Positions 53,980 through 63,355 of a DNA stretch of 64,000 nucleotides are shown here, in pieces (position 1 is the first letter of the stretch; every line of letters starts with the position of its first letter). Source of the DNA: Phormidium tenue FACHB-1050 (GTDB taxonomy: Bacteria > Cyanobacteriota > Cyanobacteriia > Pseudanabaenales > Pseudanabaenaceae). Location: contig NZ_JACJQY010000004.1 of assembly GCF_014696925.1 (NCBI RefSeq), positions 62,001 to 126,000 on the forward strand, read 5' to 3'. A model generated the notes under the pieces. It saw only the letters and a list, made by a program, of their open reading frames with translations. It was not told the origin of the DNA and did no database searches. Both the position numbers and the translations under genes were made by a program.

Positions 53980-55032
53980 ATGGAATATAGAAGACTAGGT
54001 ACAAGTGAACTCTTGGTGTCCGAAATTTGTCTAGGAACAATGACCTATGGACAACAAAACACGATCGCCGAAGCCCATGAACAACTAGACTATGCGATCT
54101 CCCAAGGGATCAATTTCATTGATACTGCCGAGATGTATCCAGTACCGCCGAACGCCGAAACCCAAGGTCTAACCGAGAAATATATTGGCGAATGGCTATC
54201 ACAACCACACATTAAGCAACAGCGCGATAAATTAATTATTGCTACCAAAATTATTGGTTCGGGACGTAATTACAAATGGCTGCGAGATGATGCGATCGCA
54301 GCACTCAGTCGAAAAAATATTTTGCAAGCCGTTGATGATAGCCTCAAGCGCTTACAAACAGACTACATCGATCTCTATCAAATTCACTGGCCTGATCGTA
54401 ATGTACCAATGTTTGGACAGGTGGGCTTTGATCCTCAGCAAGAGCGAGAGATGGTCAGTATTGTAGAGCAACTAGAAACCTTTGCTGAATTAATTCAGGC
54501 GGGTAAAATTCGCTGCTTAGGGGTCAGTAATGAAACTGCATGGGGCATCTGTGAATTTAGTCATGCAGCGAAAAGATTCGGTTTACCAAGAATTGTATCG
54601 ATTCAAAATGCCTATAGTTTGCTTAACCGCACTTTTGATAGCCACCTTGCGGAAGCCTGTTATCGAGAGGAGGTAAGTTTGCTAGCCTATAGTCCACTTG
54701 CCTTTGGACATTTGTCTGGTAAGTATGTTCAAGGTACAGCAGAAAATACACGTATATCTCTATTCCCGACCTTTGGACAGCGCTATCAAAAAGTTAATGT
54801 CAATGAAGCCACAGAAAAGTATGTGGCGATCGCTCAAAAATATAATCTGTCATCGACGCAATTAGCTTTAGCTTTTGTGAGAAGCCGTTGGTTTGTGGGA
54901 AGTACAATTATTGGTGCGACGAAGATGACCCAGCTTAAGGAAAATATTGACAGTGCTAATATTCAATTAGATGCGGAGATTTTGGTGGAAATTGACGACG
55001 TTCACTCTCGCTACTTTAATCCCGTATCTTAG
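53980..55032 (+). CDS. aldo/keto reductase, Tas-like
   Basis: NADP(H)-dependent aldo-keto reductase close to Escherichia coli Tas: GTMTYGQQNTIAEAHEQLDY, FIDTAEMYPVPPNAETQGLT and YIDLYQIHWPDRN. Catalytic Asp and Tyr are in the DTAEMY segment, Lys in LIIATKIIG and His in IHWPD. 350 aa is normal. Physiological substrate unknown; a detoxifying carbonyl reductase role is typical. Confidence 0.92.
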   Translation: MEYRRLGTSELLVSEICLGTMTYGQQNTIAEAHEQLDYAISQGINFIDTAEMYPVPPNAETQGLTEKYIGEWLSQPHIKQQRDKLIIATKIIGSGRNYKWLRDDAIAALSRKNILQAVDDSLKRLQTDYIDLYQIHWPDRNVPMFGQVGFDPQQEREMVSIVEQLETFAELIQAGKIRCLGVSNETAWGICEFSHAAKRFGLPRIVSIQNAYSLLNRTFDSHLAEACYREEVSLLAYSPLAFGHLSGKYVQGTAENTRISLFPTFGQRYQKVNVNEATEKYVAIAQKYNLSSTQLALAFVRSRWFVGSTIIGATKMTQLKENIDSANIQLDAEILVEIDDVHSRYFNPVS

Positions 55033-55041
55033 GTTATCTCT

Positions 55042-55318
55042 GAATAATGTTTAGACACTTTACGTACTTGTGCAAAATAAATTACCAAACCTATAAAGTT
55101 GCGCTCTTGCGGAGCGCAACTTTATAGGTTTTGCTTTGTCATTAATTATGTCTAGCTACAGAAATTCTCATTATGAAACCGATTTTGTTGTTTTCAGCGC
55201 CGAAGGTGCTGAAAACAACAAAATCGGTTTTTTGAAAGCCCGCCGTTGACGGGCTTTCAAAAAACCGATTTTTATAATGAGAATTGCTGGTATAGCTATT
55301 TATGTCTAAACATTATTC
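55042..55318. mobile_element. family B MITE, copy 4, nested in a larger inverted-repeat element
   Basis: The inner 131-bp element (55159-55289) runs in the opposite orientation and is flanked by GTCTAGCTA and GTATAGCTA (8 of 9 match). The outer element has perfect 16-bp ends GAATAATGTTTAGACA (55042-55057) and its complement (55303-55318) and its own hairpin at 55087-55131 (AAACCTATAAAGTTGCGCTC and complement). This fills the whole gap between the reductase and glycosidase genes. Confidence 0.88.
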
Positions 55319-55342
55319 AAACTATAGTTCCTGTTTAGCCTC

Positions 55343-57154
55343 ATGAAAATGACATACCGTAAAACCCTAATTTCCTTTCTTGCTGCCGTTAGCTGTCAAA
55401 TCCTGATAGCTGACAGCGCACCTTCAGCAACCATACCTGATAGTGGAAATGTAATTCAATTAAATGGACAGCCTTGGTCAGGACGTTGGATTAAAAGAGT
55501 GGAGCAAGGGCAACAAAGCTTCTATGTGCAGGAAGATTGGCTAACAGGTGGCTTAGGTGTACAGATGCTGGATTCGGACAAAGCCGATCGCCAAAGATTG
55601 CGATGGTTTTCGAGTCCTACATTTTCGCGAGTTGCCTTTGATAGTACAGGACGATTTCGCTATCTCGATCTTGCACCCTTCGCTGAGCAATGGCGAACAG
55701 AAATAGCAGGAAATGCCCTGAATATTTACACCCCTAATGTGACCATGCAAGCTGTGCGGCGCAGTAAACAGCCTTGGGGAGATCGCCTTGTGATCGATCT
55801 AAATCGGCGGACTCCTTGGCGCGTTAATCAGCAGGGCAATGTGATTACGGTAATTGTATCGGCTGAGGTAGCTGCGGATTTACCCATTGGCCCAAATGCG
55901 ATCGCAGGTAATTTAGTCAAGTCGGTTAATGTGCAGCCACAGGGCAAATTAACCCAGATTCAGATTCAAACGAATGCGCCGATTAATCCTGCGATCGAGA
56001 TGCTCAGTAGTCCAACCCCTAAGATTGTGATCGATTTACGCCGTGATTATGTACCACCAAGTTTAACTGTGCAATGGGCGGAGGGATTGCGAAGAATTGA
56101 ACGAGTGGTGGAAATTCCCAATAGACCAAAGACTGATAAAGATCCGAAAACAATTAAGTTTGCGGTGACGGCTCTAGAAGTTGACTTGAAATCTCCACAA
56201 TTAAAATTACGCGCTATCTGGAGTAATCCCGATGGCTCCCCTAACGGAATCTTAGGTTTGATGCCTCTGCCGCAAATGGTGCAACAGGCGCAAGCGGTAG
56301 GGGCGATTAATGGCGGATTTTTTAATCGGATTCGGAAGTTACCCGTTGGCGCAATTCGTGAAGGAAATCGTTGGCTAGCAGGAACAGCACTAGTTAGAGG
56401 GGCGATCGCTTGGAATGAGAAGGGTGAAACGCTAATTGATCGGCTAAATTTCAAAGAAGAAATCAGTACCGCCAGTCAAATCACGATTGCACTGACTAAT
56501 CTCAATAGTGGCTATGTCCAAAGAGGCATAGCTCGCTATACTCCTAATTGGGGCAGTGTATATTCACCACTTACCGAAAATGAACTTTTAATTGTAGTTC
56601 GTGGCGATCGCGTCGTGGCTCAATATCAAGGCGGTGCAGTGGGCGTGGGGCAAATCACCATTCCTAACGACGGCTATGTTTTAGTGGCTAGACAAACTCC
56701 TGAAGCGGCTAAACAATTACCTATTGGCATGACTGTCCGTGGTCGTCAGGCTTTCATTCCTGATAAGTTTGCGAATTTCCCTAACTTAATTGGCGCAGGT
56801 CCACTACTACTTAAAAATGGAACTCTTTCCTTAGATGGAAAATTAGAACAATTTCAGGCAGGATTTGATACTCAAGCGGCTAATCGTAGTGCGATCGCTA
56901 CTACGAAAGAGAAAGGCAAACTAATCCTTGCTACTGTTCAAGCTGCACCTGAAGGCGTTGCTCCTAATCTCTTGCAAACTGCGGAAGTTCTCAAAAAGAT
57001 GGGAGCAGTTGATGCGCTTAATCTTGATGGTGGTAGTTCTTCGAGCTTGTTTTTAGGTGGTGAAATTCTCAATCGTCCTATAACAGAAATTGCTCCTGTA
57101 CATAATGCGATCGCTATTTTCATTACTCCACCACCCGCTAAACCACAGTTCTAG
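55343..57154 (+). CDS. secreted phosphodiester glycosidase family protein
   Basis: 603 aa with an N-terminal signal (LISFLAAVSCQILIADSAPS). The middle (about 130-235) is AMIN-like, rich in short strands (IVIDLRRDYVPPSL), a peptidoglycan or polysaccharide-targeting domain. The C-terminal NAGPA/DUF2233 domain starts near 290: VGAINGGFFNRIRKLPVGAI, LIGAGPLLLKNG, and the closing ALNLDGGSSSSLFLGGEILN. Such proteins cleave phosphodiester-linked sugars in the envelope. 603 aa is longer than the minimal domain because of the AMIN part. Confidence 0.9.
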   Translation: MKMTYRKTLISFLAAVSCQILIADSAPSATIPDSGNVIQLNGQPWSGRWIKRVEQGQQSFYVQEDWLTGGLGVQMLDSDKADRQRLRWFSSPTFSRVAFDSTGRFRYLDLAPFAEQWRTEIAGNALNIYTPNVTMQAVRRSKQPWGDRLVIDLNRRTPWRVNQQGNVITVIVSAEVAADLPIGPNAIAGNLVKSVNVQPQGKLTQIQIQTNAPINPAIEMLSSPTPKIVIDLRRDYVPPSLTVQWAEGLRRIERVVEIPNRPKTDKDPKTIKFAVTALEVDLKSPQLKLRAIWSNPDGSPNGILGLMPLPQMVQQAQAVGAINGGFFNRIRKLPVGAIREGNRWLAGTALVRGAIAWNEKGETLIDRLNFKEEISTASQITIALTNLNSGYVQRGIARYTPNWGSVYSPLTENELLIVVRGDRVVAQYQGGAVGVGQITIPNDGYVLVARQTPEAAKQLPIGMTVRGRQAFIPDKFANFPNLIGAGPLLLKNGTLSLDGKLEQFQAGFDTQAANRSAIATTKEKGKLILATVQAAPEGVAPNLLQTAEVLKKMGAVDALNLDGGSSSSLFLGGEILNRPITEIAPVHNAIAIFITPPPAKPQF

Positions 57155-57331
57155 CAAAAATTCATCCCATCTCAAACTGCGATAGCAACTCAAAATGTCG
57201 ATGACTTCATAGGCTGTCAAATTACGAAAACACTGAAGACAGCTATGCCAAAATTTTGGGCATCTGTTCTGAAGATGGATTTTTCTATATCCATTTCTCA
57301 TTTAATCCCACAGCCACCAAAACCCATCTAG
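57155..57331 (+). other. open frame continuing in frame after the glycosidase stop
   Basis: The same frame stays open for 58 codons beyond the TAG, with protein-like text such as VDDFIGCQITKTLKTAMPK and FWASVLKMDFSISIS. A shift of frame near 57330 would add THLEITCQALIG. It may be the remnant of another gene, or chance; no ribosome site or start was found. Confidence 0.25.
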
Positions 57332-57341
57332 AGATTACTTG

Positions 57342-59189
57342 TCAAGCGTTGATAGGATAGAGTATTTTATCTAAAATTTCAGATATTTCTATTAAAGATT
57401 CAGGATGATTTGTAATCAGCCATTCTGTGAGTTTTAGAGAATCTCTAGTTTTTAAAAATGTTACCCTACTGTTCGATAGCTTCGGAAATATATCTTTTAG
57501 GACATTTGCCCCATCAATTAAGCTGACATCTGCGATTCCTTTTGGAAAGTGAGCTTTTTTACTTTCCAATAGAATTACCTCAACATCTGAAGACTCAACT
57601 ACTTTCTCTTGGTTTGTGTCTAAATCATTCAGGACGCTTGCTATAGCTTCTGGGTGTAGTAAATAATTTTCATACATCCGTCGAGATAAAAACTCAACTG
57701 GGTTTAAGCTTCGCTTTCGCAAATCCTTCATTTGCTGTTCTGTTCGTTCTTCTTTGTCAAACAAAAAACCTACGGCTGGAGGAAATAAATTTTGGCTTCC
57801 ACTTAATTTATCGTAAATATCAAAAATAATGTGTGCCCGTTTTCCCTCAAGATCACCTGTATTCTTGACTGCAAGGATCTGAACCCCTCTAAGAGGTTTC
57901 TTGAGAATATTGGTAATGATTAATGGGTAACATTTTTCTTCTGTCGGTCCTTCGACCCAAAGTATTTTATCCATGCCGAATACATCAGAAAGGCTAACTC
58001 CAACCTCATCCAAAAGAGTTCTTAATTCCCCTGCCTTTTCCGAATTCATTGTAGAAACCAATGTTTCGCAACTTTCTGCATATCTGAGCATTGTGATAGT
58101 TGCAGGTTCAGCAGCAGCGATTATCGTGGGTGAATGTGTAGAAATAATATATTGATGTTCTGGAAATCTACTATTTTTACCTAGCTCCTTGAAAATTTCT
58201 ATAAGCTTTTTTGCTGCTCCAGGATGCAAGAAAGATTGAGGCTCATCGATAATGATGACTCTCGGAAATTTGGCAGTAAGTATGACGAACAAAATGGATA
58301 AGACTTGACCAACTCCTGTACCACAAGCAGACAGAGAGAAAGATAGATCATCTCTAAAGGTGGAAGGGGAAATATGCCAAACTTTAATTTCAATTTGAGC
58401 GCCCTGCAAAATAGAAATTCGTTTGATTTGAGGAAATATTATTGAGACGTATTCATTAAAAAGCTCGAATAGTTCTGGATTTTTGCCTTGCAATATGCCA
58501 AGCGCCTCTGGCAGATTAGATGTATTAGGTAAAAGTTCATGGTTATAAGTTCTTCCGCAGCTTCCAACATTAAGTCTCTCAGCAAGAAAACGATAAATTC
58601 GTTGCTGAGAAATACCAAGAAAAGTAGTAAATGAATTTCCCGCTAATACTTGATTTGCAGTTCCTTCATTGACTAAATCCCCAGTTGCATCACGCTGGGT
58701 TTGTATGTGTTGACATGCATCATTATAATTTAACGGAATATTTGCCTCGTACAAACCAAAGGCTGATTTTTTGTCAAATATCTCCCAAAAGATAGCTGAA
58801 TCACCAAATGTAGACGCACTCAACATTGCATCTTCTGGCTTATCCAACCATATTTGAAATAGTTGCAACGCCTCATTTGAACTTATCGCTGATGGAGTAG
58901 GTATTAAATACGGAAGTGGGATTTGCGCTAGTATGCTCTGACGTTCATTCTTTGTAAAGCTCAGGGAAAAATTTGTCTGAGATTGCGCTTTTGGAAGAGA
59001 AAATGGAGTAGGTAAGATACTAATACTTCTATGAGGGACGTTTTGGAAATTCAGTGCCAAAGCTTCGAGTAGAGCAGTCTTACCTGCGCTATTTTGACCT
59101 GTAATAATGTTTATTCCTGATCGAAACTCTATCCATCCAGAATCACGAAAAGATTTGTAGTTTAATACCTGAACTTTTGAAATCAGCAT
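57342..59189 (-). CDS. OLD-family ATPase/nuclease
   Basis: 615 aa. N-terminal ABC-type ATPase: Walker A GQNSAGKTALLEAL near 33, signature-like SLSACGTGVGQVLSILF, Walker B RVIIIDEPQSFLHPGA, then STHSPTIIAAAE. The C-terminal Toprim domain begins ILWVEGPTEEKCYPLI, with later Asp residues (LFDKEERTEQQ). This is the class 1 OLD layout, nucleases that include phage-exclusion proteins and the GajA subunit of Gabija. No UvrD-like GajB gene adjoins, so a stand-alone OLD is the better name. It is near two restriction systems, which fits a defence role. Confidence 0.88.
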   Translation of the reverse strand: MLISKVQVLNYKSFRDSGWIEFRSGINIITGQNSAGKTALLEALALNFQNVPHRSISILPTPFSLPKAQSQTNFSLSFTKNERQSILAQIPLPYLIPTPSAISSNEALQLFQIWLDKPEDAMLSASTFGDSAIFWEIFDKKSAFGLYEANIPLNYNDACQHIQTQRDATGDLVNEGTANQVLAGNSFTTFLGISQQRIYRFLAERLNVGSCGRTYNHELLPNTSNLPEALGILQGKNPELFELFNEYVSIIFPQIKRISILQGAQIEIKVWHISPSTFRDDLSFSLSACGTGVGQVLSILFVILTAKFPRVIIIDEPQSFLHPGAAKKLIEIFKELGKNSRFPEHQYIISTHSPTIIAAAEPATITMLRYAESCETLVSTMNSEKAGELRTLLDEVGVSLSDVFGMDKILWVEGPTEEKCYPLIITNILKKPLRGVQILAVKNTGDLEGKRAHIIFDIYDKLSGSQNLFPPAVGFLFDKEERTEQQMKDLRKRSLNPVEFLSRRMYENYLLHPEAIASVLNDLDTNQEKVVESSDVEVILLESKKAHFPKGIADVSLIDGANVLKDIFPKLSNSRVTFLKTRDSLKLTEWLITNHPESLIEISEILDKILYPINA

Positions 59190-59281
59190 ACAAGCATTTA
59201 TCTAACGAATAATAACCAAGGACTAACTAATTACCAAGGACTAAGGGGCTTGCGAGAAAATAAGTTACTAATCCAGACCTC

Positions 59282-59319
59282 CCAAAATCAGTTGGGCGGC
59301 GTAGCTCCACTGATTTTGG
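59282..59319. repeat. imperfect palindrome CCAAAATCAGT
   Basis: Arms CCAAAATCAGT and ACTGATTTTGG around a GC-rich centre TGGGCGGCGTAGCTCC. Followed by GGTTTTATATTTGGGAC, like the right flank of family A. In the gap before the OLD gene. Confidence 0.65.
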
Positions 59320-59633
59320 TTTTATATTTGGGACTTTATTAAATCGCAAATCCCTAATCTTCTAGCCCTCTCAAGTTCAATATTCTGGACTCGCGATCAA
59401 TTTGGATGTAAATACGTGTAAGCGCAATGGCTTGCCTGCTTTTTTTCTTTATCCTCTCATTTTACTTGTTTTGCGATCGCAAATTAGATTACTACTATAA
59501 AAACAACTCTAACTTGGGCTGTCACTGATTCTAGAGACATTTATTGAGGTAGGTTGCCGTAGGTAGCGATCTCGATATTGTTTCAGCATTGCCTCCATTA
59601 CAGTAACTTGTTGATGAGAGCGAAAAATTCTAT
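59320..59633. other. gene-free stretch upstream of the OLD gene
   Basis: About 310 bases without a recognisable gene. A 29-codon minus-strand frame at 59509-59598 was considered and not accepted. HIP1 site at 59474. The OLD promoter probably lies in its left part. Confidence 0.45.
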
Positions 59634-59667
59634 AAAAGAAAAAGCACCCAAAGGGTGCTTCTTCTTC
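59634..59667 (-). terminator. terminator of the aminopeptidase gene
   Basis: Stem AGCACCC-AAA-GGGTGCT with A/T-rich flanks, next to the stop codon. Confidence 0.8.
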
Positions 59668-62307
59668 TCACGGTTTGGCTTTTGCCTCGATCGCCTCCAA
59701 ACGACTCTTGAGATCTTGATTGTCCTTACGCAGTTGATCCAGTTCTTCGCGCAATTGTTTTAGTCCTGCATCCTTACCGATCGCCCTCTGCACTCGTTGA
59801 ATTGCTTCATCAGCAACACGACGCACTCGACCATCGGGGGTAGAATCAGACAGCGATCGCAATACGCCGATTGCTGCTGCACTATCCACTTGACCAAGAG
59901 CGCCGACAACTGCCATCTGTGTTAAGAAGAAGGTTTCTTGAGCAATTACTTTTAAGCGATTGAGAATCTGCTCAGTCTTCGGTTTTGATTGGGATTTACC
60001 CATTGCACCTAAAGCTCGGATTGAGGCTAAACGCAATGGTTGTGGGACATCAGGCTCCGTATATTTGAGAACCGTTTCCAGAGCCTCGTCGGAATCTTTG
60101 AGCTTAGCTAAACCTGCGATCGCGCCCGATCTCACCACTTCATTCCAGCCAGCCCTCTCTTTGAGAACTGTTTGTAAGAGCTTCACTACTTTAGAAGGTT
60201 CTCGCTCTGAACTTAAAGCTGCTGCCAAGTCACCCGTTAACCTTGCGGCGGTTGCTTCTACGTTGTAGCTAGGATCGCCTTTTTTGATGAAGGGTTTGAT
60301 CAGATCTAAACTCTTCTGTACCTTGTTTTGGGCTAAACCATTAATTACCGCCATTCTTACCTTCGCATCTGGATCTTCCAATCCCTTAGCCAAAGCTTCA
60401 AAAGCTTGATCGAGTTTAATCGCCGCAAGATTTTCAGAAATCTCCACGCGCACACCCCAGAATTTCTCATCGATAAGGGCTTGTCCGAGCGCTTTTACCG
60501 CTTCCAAGCCACCCTTTTTCGCCAAGGCTTCGGCACATTGAATTCTGGCGATCGGATCGGGATCGGACTGCAAGCCAGCTTTTAGTTCAGCAATACCATA
60601 TTCCAGACTGACTTGCTTGAGATAGTTATTACCACGATCAAAACTGATGTATTTAGGCTTCTGTTTCAATGGGAAGTAAAAAGCTTGATCTTTCTCAAAT
60701 ACGCGCACTGTGAAAGTTTGATTCGAGGCTACTTCTTCAAAGCCAAAGCCAATGGGAATCTTCAAATCAAATAATTCATCTTGAGTTTGCGTAACTGTGA
60801 CCTTCGCCAAGTTATTATCCCCATCCCAACTGTAGCCAATTTTATATTCGGGATGTCCACCACGAAATACATATTGATCGAAAAGGAACATACAGTTTTT
60901 GCCAGTTGCTTCCTCGATCGCTCGCAGCAGATCAATCGTCTCTACGGTCTTATGGGCATTAGTCTGCACAAAGTGATGGATTGCTTTCCAGAACAAATCA
61001 TCGCCTAACTCGGTGCGAAGCATGTGATACACACAGCCGCCCTTCTCATAGATATGGCGATCGTATAGTTCGATCGCTTCCCGATACACATGAGTTACCA
61101 TCGGACGACGATAGCGCTCTTTATCTTCAGAAATATAGCGACGCGCTTCACCTAGTAAGTAATAAGCTGCTTCTTCGGCTCCATATTCATGATCTGTCCA
61201 TAGCACTTCGGCGTAGGTCGCTGCGCCTTCTTTAACCCATGCATGAGACCAATGCTTAATCACTAATAGATCGCCAAACCATTGGTGGGCAAGCTCATGA
61301 GCTACTAAGCTTTCACTAGAGCGATTATCGATCGCTGCTCTCTGATCCAATACGCAGCGATCGGTTAGTAGCGTAGTGGAAGTATTTTCCATGCCACCAA
61401 AAATGAAGTCAGCAACACAGACCTGTGCATATTTAGGGAACGCATAGTCATAGCCATACTTCTCACTAAAAAATTCGATCATCTGGGGCGTTTTGCCCAT
61501 CGTCAGGATCGCTTCCTCGGCAGTGCGAGACTTATCAACATAGTAAGTGACTGGCTTACCATTCCATTCATCTTTTACTTCGATAAAATCACCGATCGCT
61601 AAAGTCATCAAATAGCTAGGATGAACTTCCTTTTGTGACCAGTGATAAATCTTCTCTTTTTTGAGATCCTTAACTTCGATCAACTCTCCATTAGAAATTA
61701 CCATTAATTCCTTAGGAACTTTAATCCGAATCTCGGAAGTCGCCAGTTGCCCAGGGTAATCAAAACAAGGGAACCAATAGCGCGAGTCTTCATCTTCGCC
61801 CTGTGTCCAAACTTGCGTGGGTTTATCGGGCTGATGCTCTGTCGGTTGGACAAAATAAATCCCGCGTTGAGGTTGCTCAGCAGCGTAGGCGATCGCAATT
61901 TCGATTGGTACACCTGCCTTCGTCGGCTGATTCAGATAAATCCTCAGAAATTCGCCATCATAATCAAATTTGCATTTAGTCTTGTCTGGATCGGGCTTTG
62001 CTTCTATTTGATCGGTAATTGCGACATGATCAATCCGCAAACTAACTGCATCCAAAGTTAAATCAGTGATGCCATCGCGCACAGGTCGCAGACGAATCTT
62101 GCAAGTACCTGCGATCGCTTGTTGTGGAATATCAAGCACCAAATCTAGGGCTATATGCTCGACCTGTCCTGGGCGATCGGGGTTGTAATGTGGCTTTGCT
62201 CCTGGTAGGTGAAAAGACTTATGTTTTTTCGATTTGTCACTATCGCCATCCCAAAATCCTAATTCTGAGGCTAATTCTAAATAGCTATCCCAAGATTTGC
62301 GGGTCAT
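59668..62307 (-). CDS. M1-family zinc aminopeptidase with C-terminal HEAT repeats
   Basis: 879 aa. The zinc site is HELAHQWFGDLL (His337, Glu338, His341) with the third ligand Glu in WVKEGAATYAE; substrate motif GGMENTSTT lies upstream. The C-terminal 300 residues carry HEAT repeats (RIQCAEALAKKGGLEAVKAL, KVRMAVINGLAQNKVQKSL and others) instead of the usual ERAP-like domain, and end in a coiled coil (LKQLREELDQLRKDNQDLK). A related build is known from cyanobacteria and other bacteria. Start ATG 62307; the first 30 residues are polar with no signal, so it is cytoplasmic. Confidence 0.94.
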   Translation of the reverse strand: MTRKSWDSYLELASELGFWDGDSDKSKKHKSFHLPGAKPHYNPDRPGQVEHIALDLVLDIPQQAIAGTCKIRLRPVRDGITDLTLDAVSLRIDHVAITDQIEAKPDPDKTKCKFDYDGEFLRIYLNQPTKAGVPIEIAIAYAAEQPQRGIYFVQPTEHQPDKPTQVWTQGEDEDSRYWFPCFDYPGQLATSEIRIKVPKELMVISNGELIEVKDLKKEKIYHWSQKEVHPSYLMTLAIGDFIEVKDEWNGKPVTYYVDKSRTAEEAILTMGKTPQMIEFFSEKYGYDYAFPKYAQVCVADFIFGGMENTSTTLLTDRCVLDQRAAIDNRSSESLVAHELAHQWFGDLLVIKHWSHAWVKEGAATYAEVLWTDHEYGAEEAAYYLLGEARRYISEDKERYRRPMVTHVYREAIELYDRHIYEKGGCVYHMLRTELGDDLFWKAIHHFVQTNAHKTVETIDLLRAIEEATGKNCMFLFDQYVFRGGHPEYKIGYSWDGDNNLAKVTVTQTQDELFDLKIPIGFGFEEVASNQTFTVRVFEKDQAFYFPLKQKPKYISFDRGNNYLKQVSLEYGIAELKAGLQSDPDPIARIQCAEALAKKGGLEAVKALGQALIDEKFWGVRVEISENLAAIKLDQAFEALAKGLEDPDAKVRMAVINGLAQNKVQKSLDLIKPFIKKGDPSYNVEATAARLTGDLAAALSSEREPSKVVKLLQTVLKERAGWNEVVRSGAIAGLAKLKDSDEALETVLKYTEPDVPQPLRLASIRALGAMGKSQSKPKTEQILNRLKVIAQETFFLTQMAVVGALGQVDSAAAIGVLRSLSDSTPDGRVRRVADEAIQRVQRAIGKDAGLKQLREELDQLRKDNQDLKSRLEAIEAKAKP

Positions 62308-62380
62308 AAAACTCGATCTCTAATACGTACCTTGATTTCACCATAGTATAGCAATCTCAAAAGAGTTGGGAAAATATAGC

Positions 62381-63355
62381 TTAATGGTAGATGGCTATAT
62401 TGCTAAAATTGTCTGCATTAGTCTTAATACAATCATTTAAGTCATATAAATCAATTTCTTCTTTGAAATATTTTAAAATGTTAGAGCCTACAAAATAAGC
62501 TAAATTCACAGGTACAGAATTACCGATCATTTGTTCTAGATTTGTTTTAGTTCCAAAAAACTTAAATGACTCTGGGAATGTTTGAATATAGCTTCTTTCT
62601 ATAGTTGTTAAAGGTCTAACTGTAGCGATATCAATATCCTGAGGATCGCCACTATGCAATTTATAATTTGCAGGGATTGGACGATTAACGCCTCTGATGG
62701 TTGGACTTGGCTCATCAATTGAGAAAATCCCTCTACGTGCATAACTTCTAGGATGTCGATAATAATATTGTAGATTTAATCGATCTCCAAGATAGTCTCT
62801 AACTGTCATCGGTTTATTAGCCAAATTAATCTTAAATAAATCTACTAAAGTATTTTGTTTTCTGCCAAGTTCACCAATCATGAAAAAACGTGATCTTGCC
62901 TGTGGCACATGACAGAGAGAAGCATCTAAAATAACACTTGACAAACCATAACCGCATCTTATGAAATGCTCCGATACTTGCTGAAGAATCGGGCTTTTAG
63001 TAATTCTCTGCACATTTTCCATCACAAACCATTTTGGCTTAATCTCACAGATAATATTTGCAAAATTGTAAGTTAGATTAGCACGATCTCCATTTAAATC
63101 ACGTTTTCCAGCACTTGAAAAGTCTTGACATGGAGATCCCCCAATGATCATTTCTGGTGCAAATTTACGAATTATTCTAATTGAGGTATTTTCATCAGAT
63201 AAATCTTGTTGAATAGCTGGATGATTAAAGTTTTCTCGATAAATATCTAGCGCAATATCCCAGTTATCAATAGCTGCTAAAATCTCAATTCCTGCTTGCT
63301 GAAAACCAAGAGATAAACCACCACAACCACTAAATAAATCAACAGCAGTAATCAT
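62381..63355 (-). CDS. DNA cytosine-5 methyltransferase of a type II system
   Basis: 324 aa. Motif I DLFSGCGGLSLGFQQAG, catalytic GGSPCQDFSSAG (Cys76), ENV motif (WFVMENVQRI), the late motifs RPLTTIERSYIQTFPESF and EQMIGNSVPVNLAYFVGSNI. The target-recognition region between motifs VIII and IX includes SPTIRGVNRPIP. The ATG overlaps the stop of the upstream endonuclease gene (ATGA), the classic type II arrangement. Confidence 0.95.
   Translation of the reverse strand: MITAVDLFSGCGGLSLGFQQAGIEILAAIDNWDIALDIYRENFNHPAIQQDLSDENTSIRIIRKFAPEMIIGGSPCQDFSSAGKRDLNGDRANLTYNFANIICEIKPKWFVMENVQRITKSPILQQVSEHFIRCGYGLSSVILDASLCHVPQARSRFFMIGELGRKQNTLVDLFKINLANKPMTVRDYLGDRLNLQYYYRHPRSYARRGIFSIDEPSPTIRGVNRPIPANYKLHSGDPQDIDIATVRPLTTIERSYIQTFPESFKFFGTKTNLEQMIGNSVPVNLAYFVGSNILKYFKEEIDLYDLNDCIKTNADNFSNIAIYH

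Noticed and set aside
57342-59189. Gabija system
   Set aside because: The OLD protein resembles GajA in layout, but there is no UvrD-like helicase gene on either side, so the pair is absent.
59509-59598. 29-codon minus-strand frame starting MEAMLKQYRDRYLRQ
   Set aside because: Protein-like text but too short, no ribosome site, and no neighbour that supports it.
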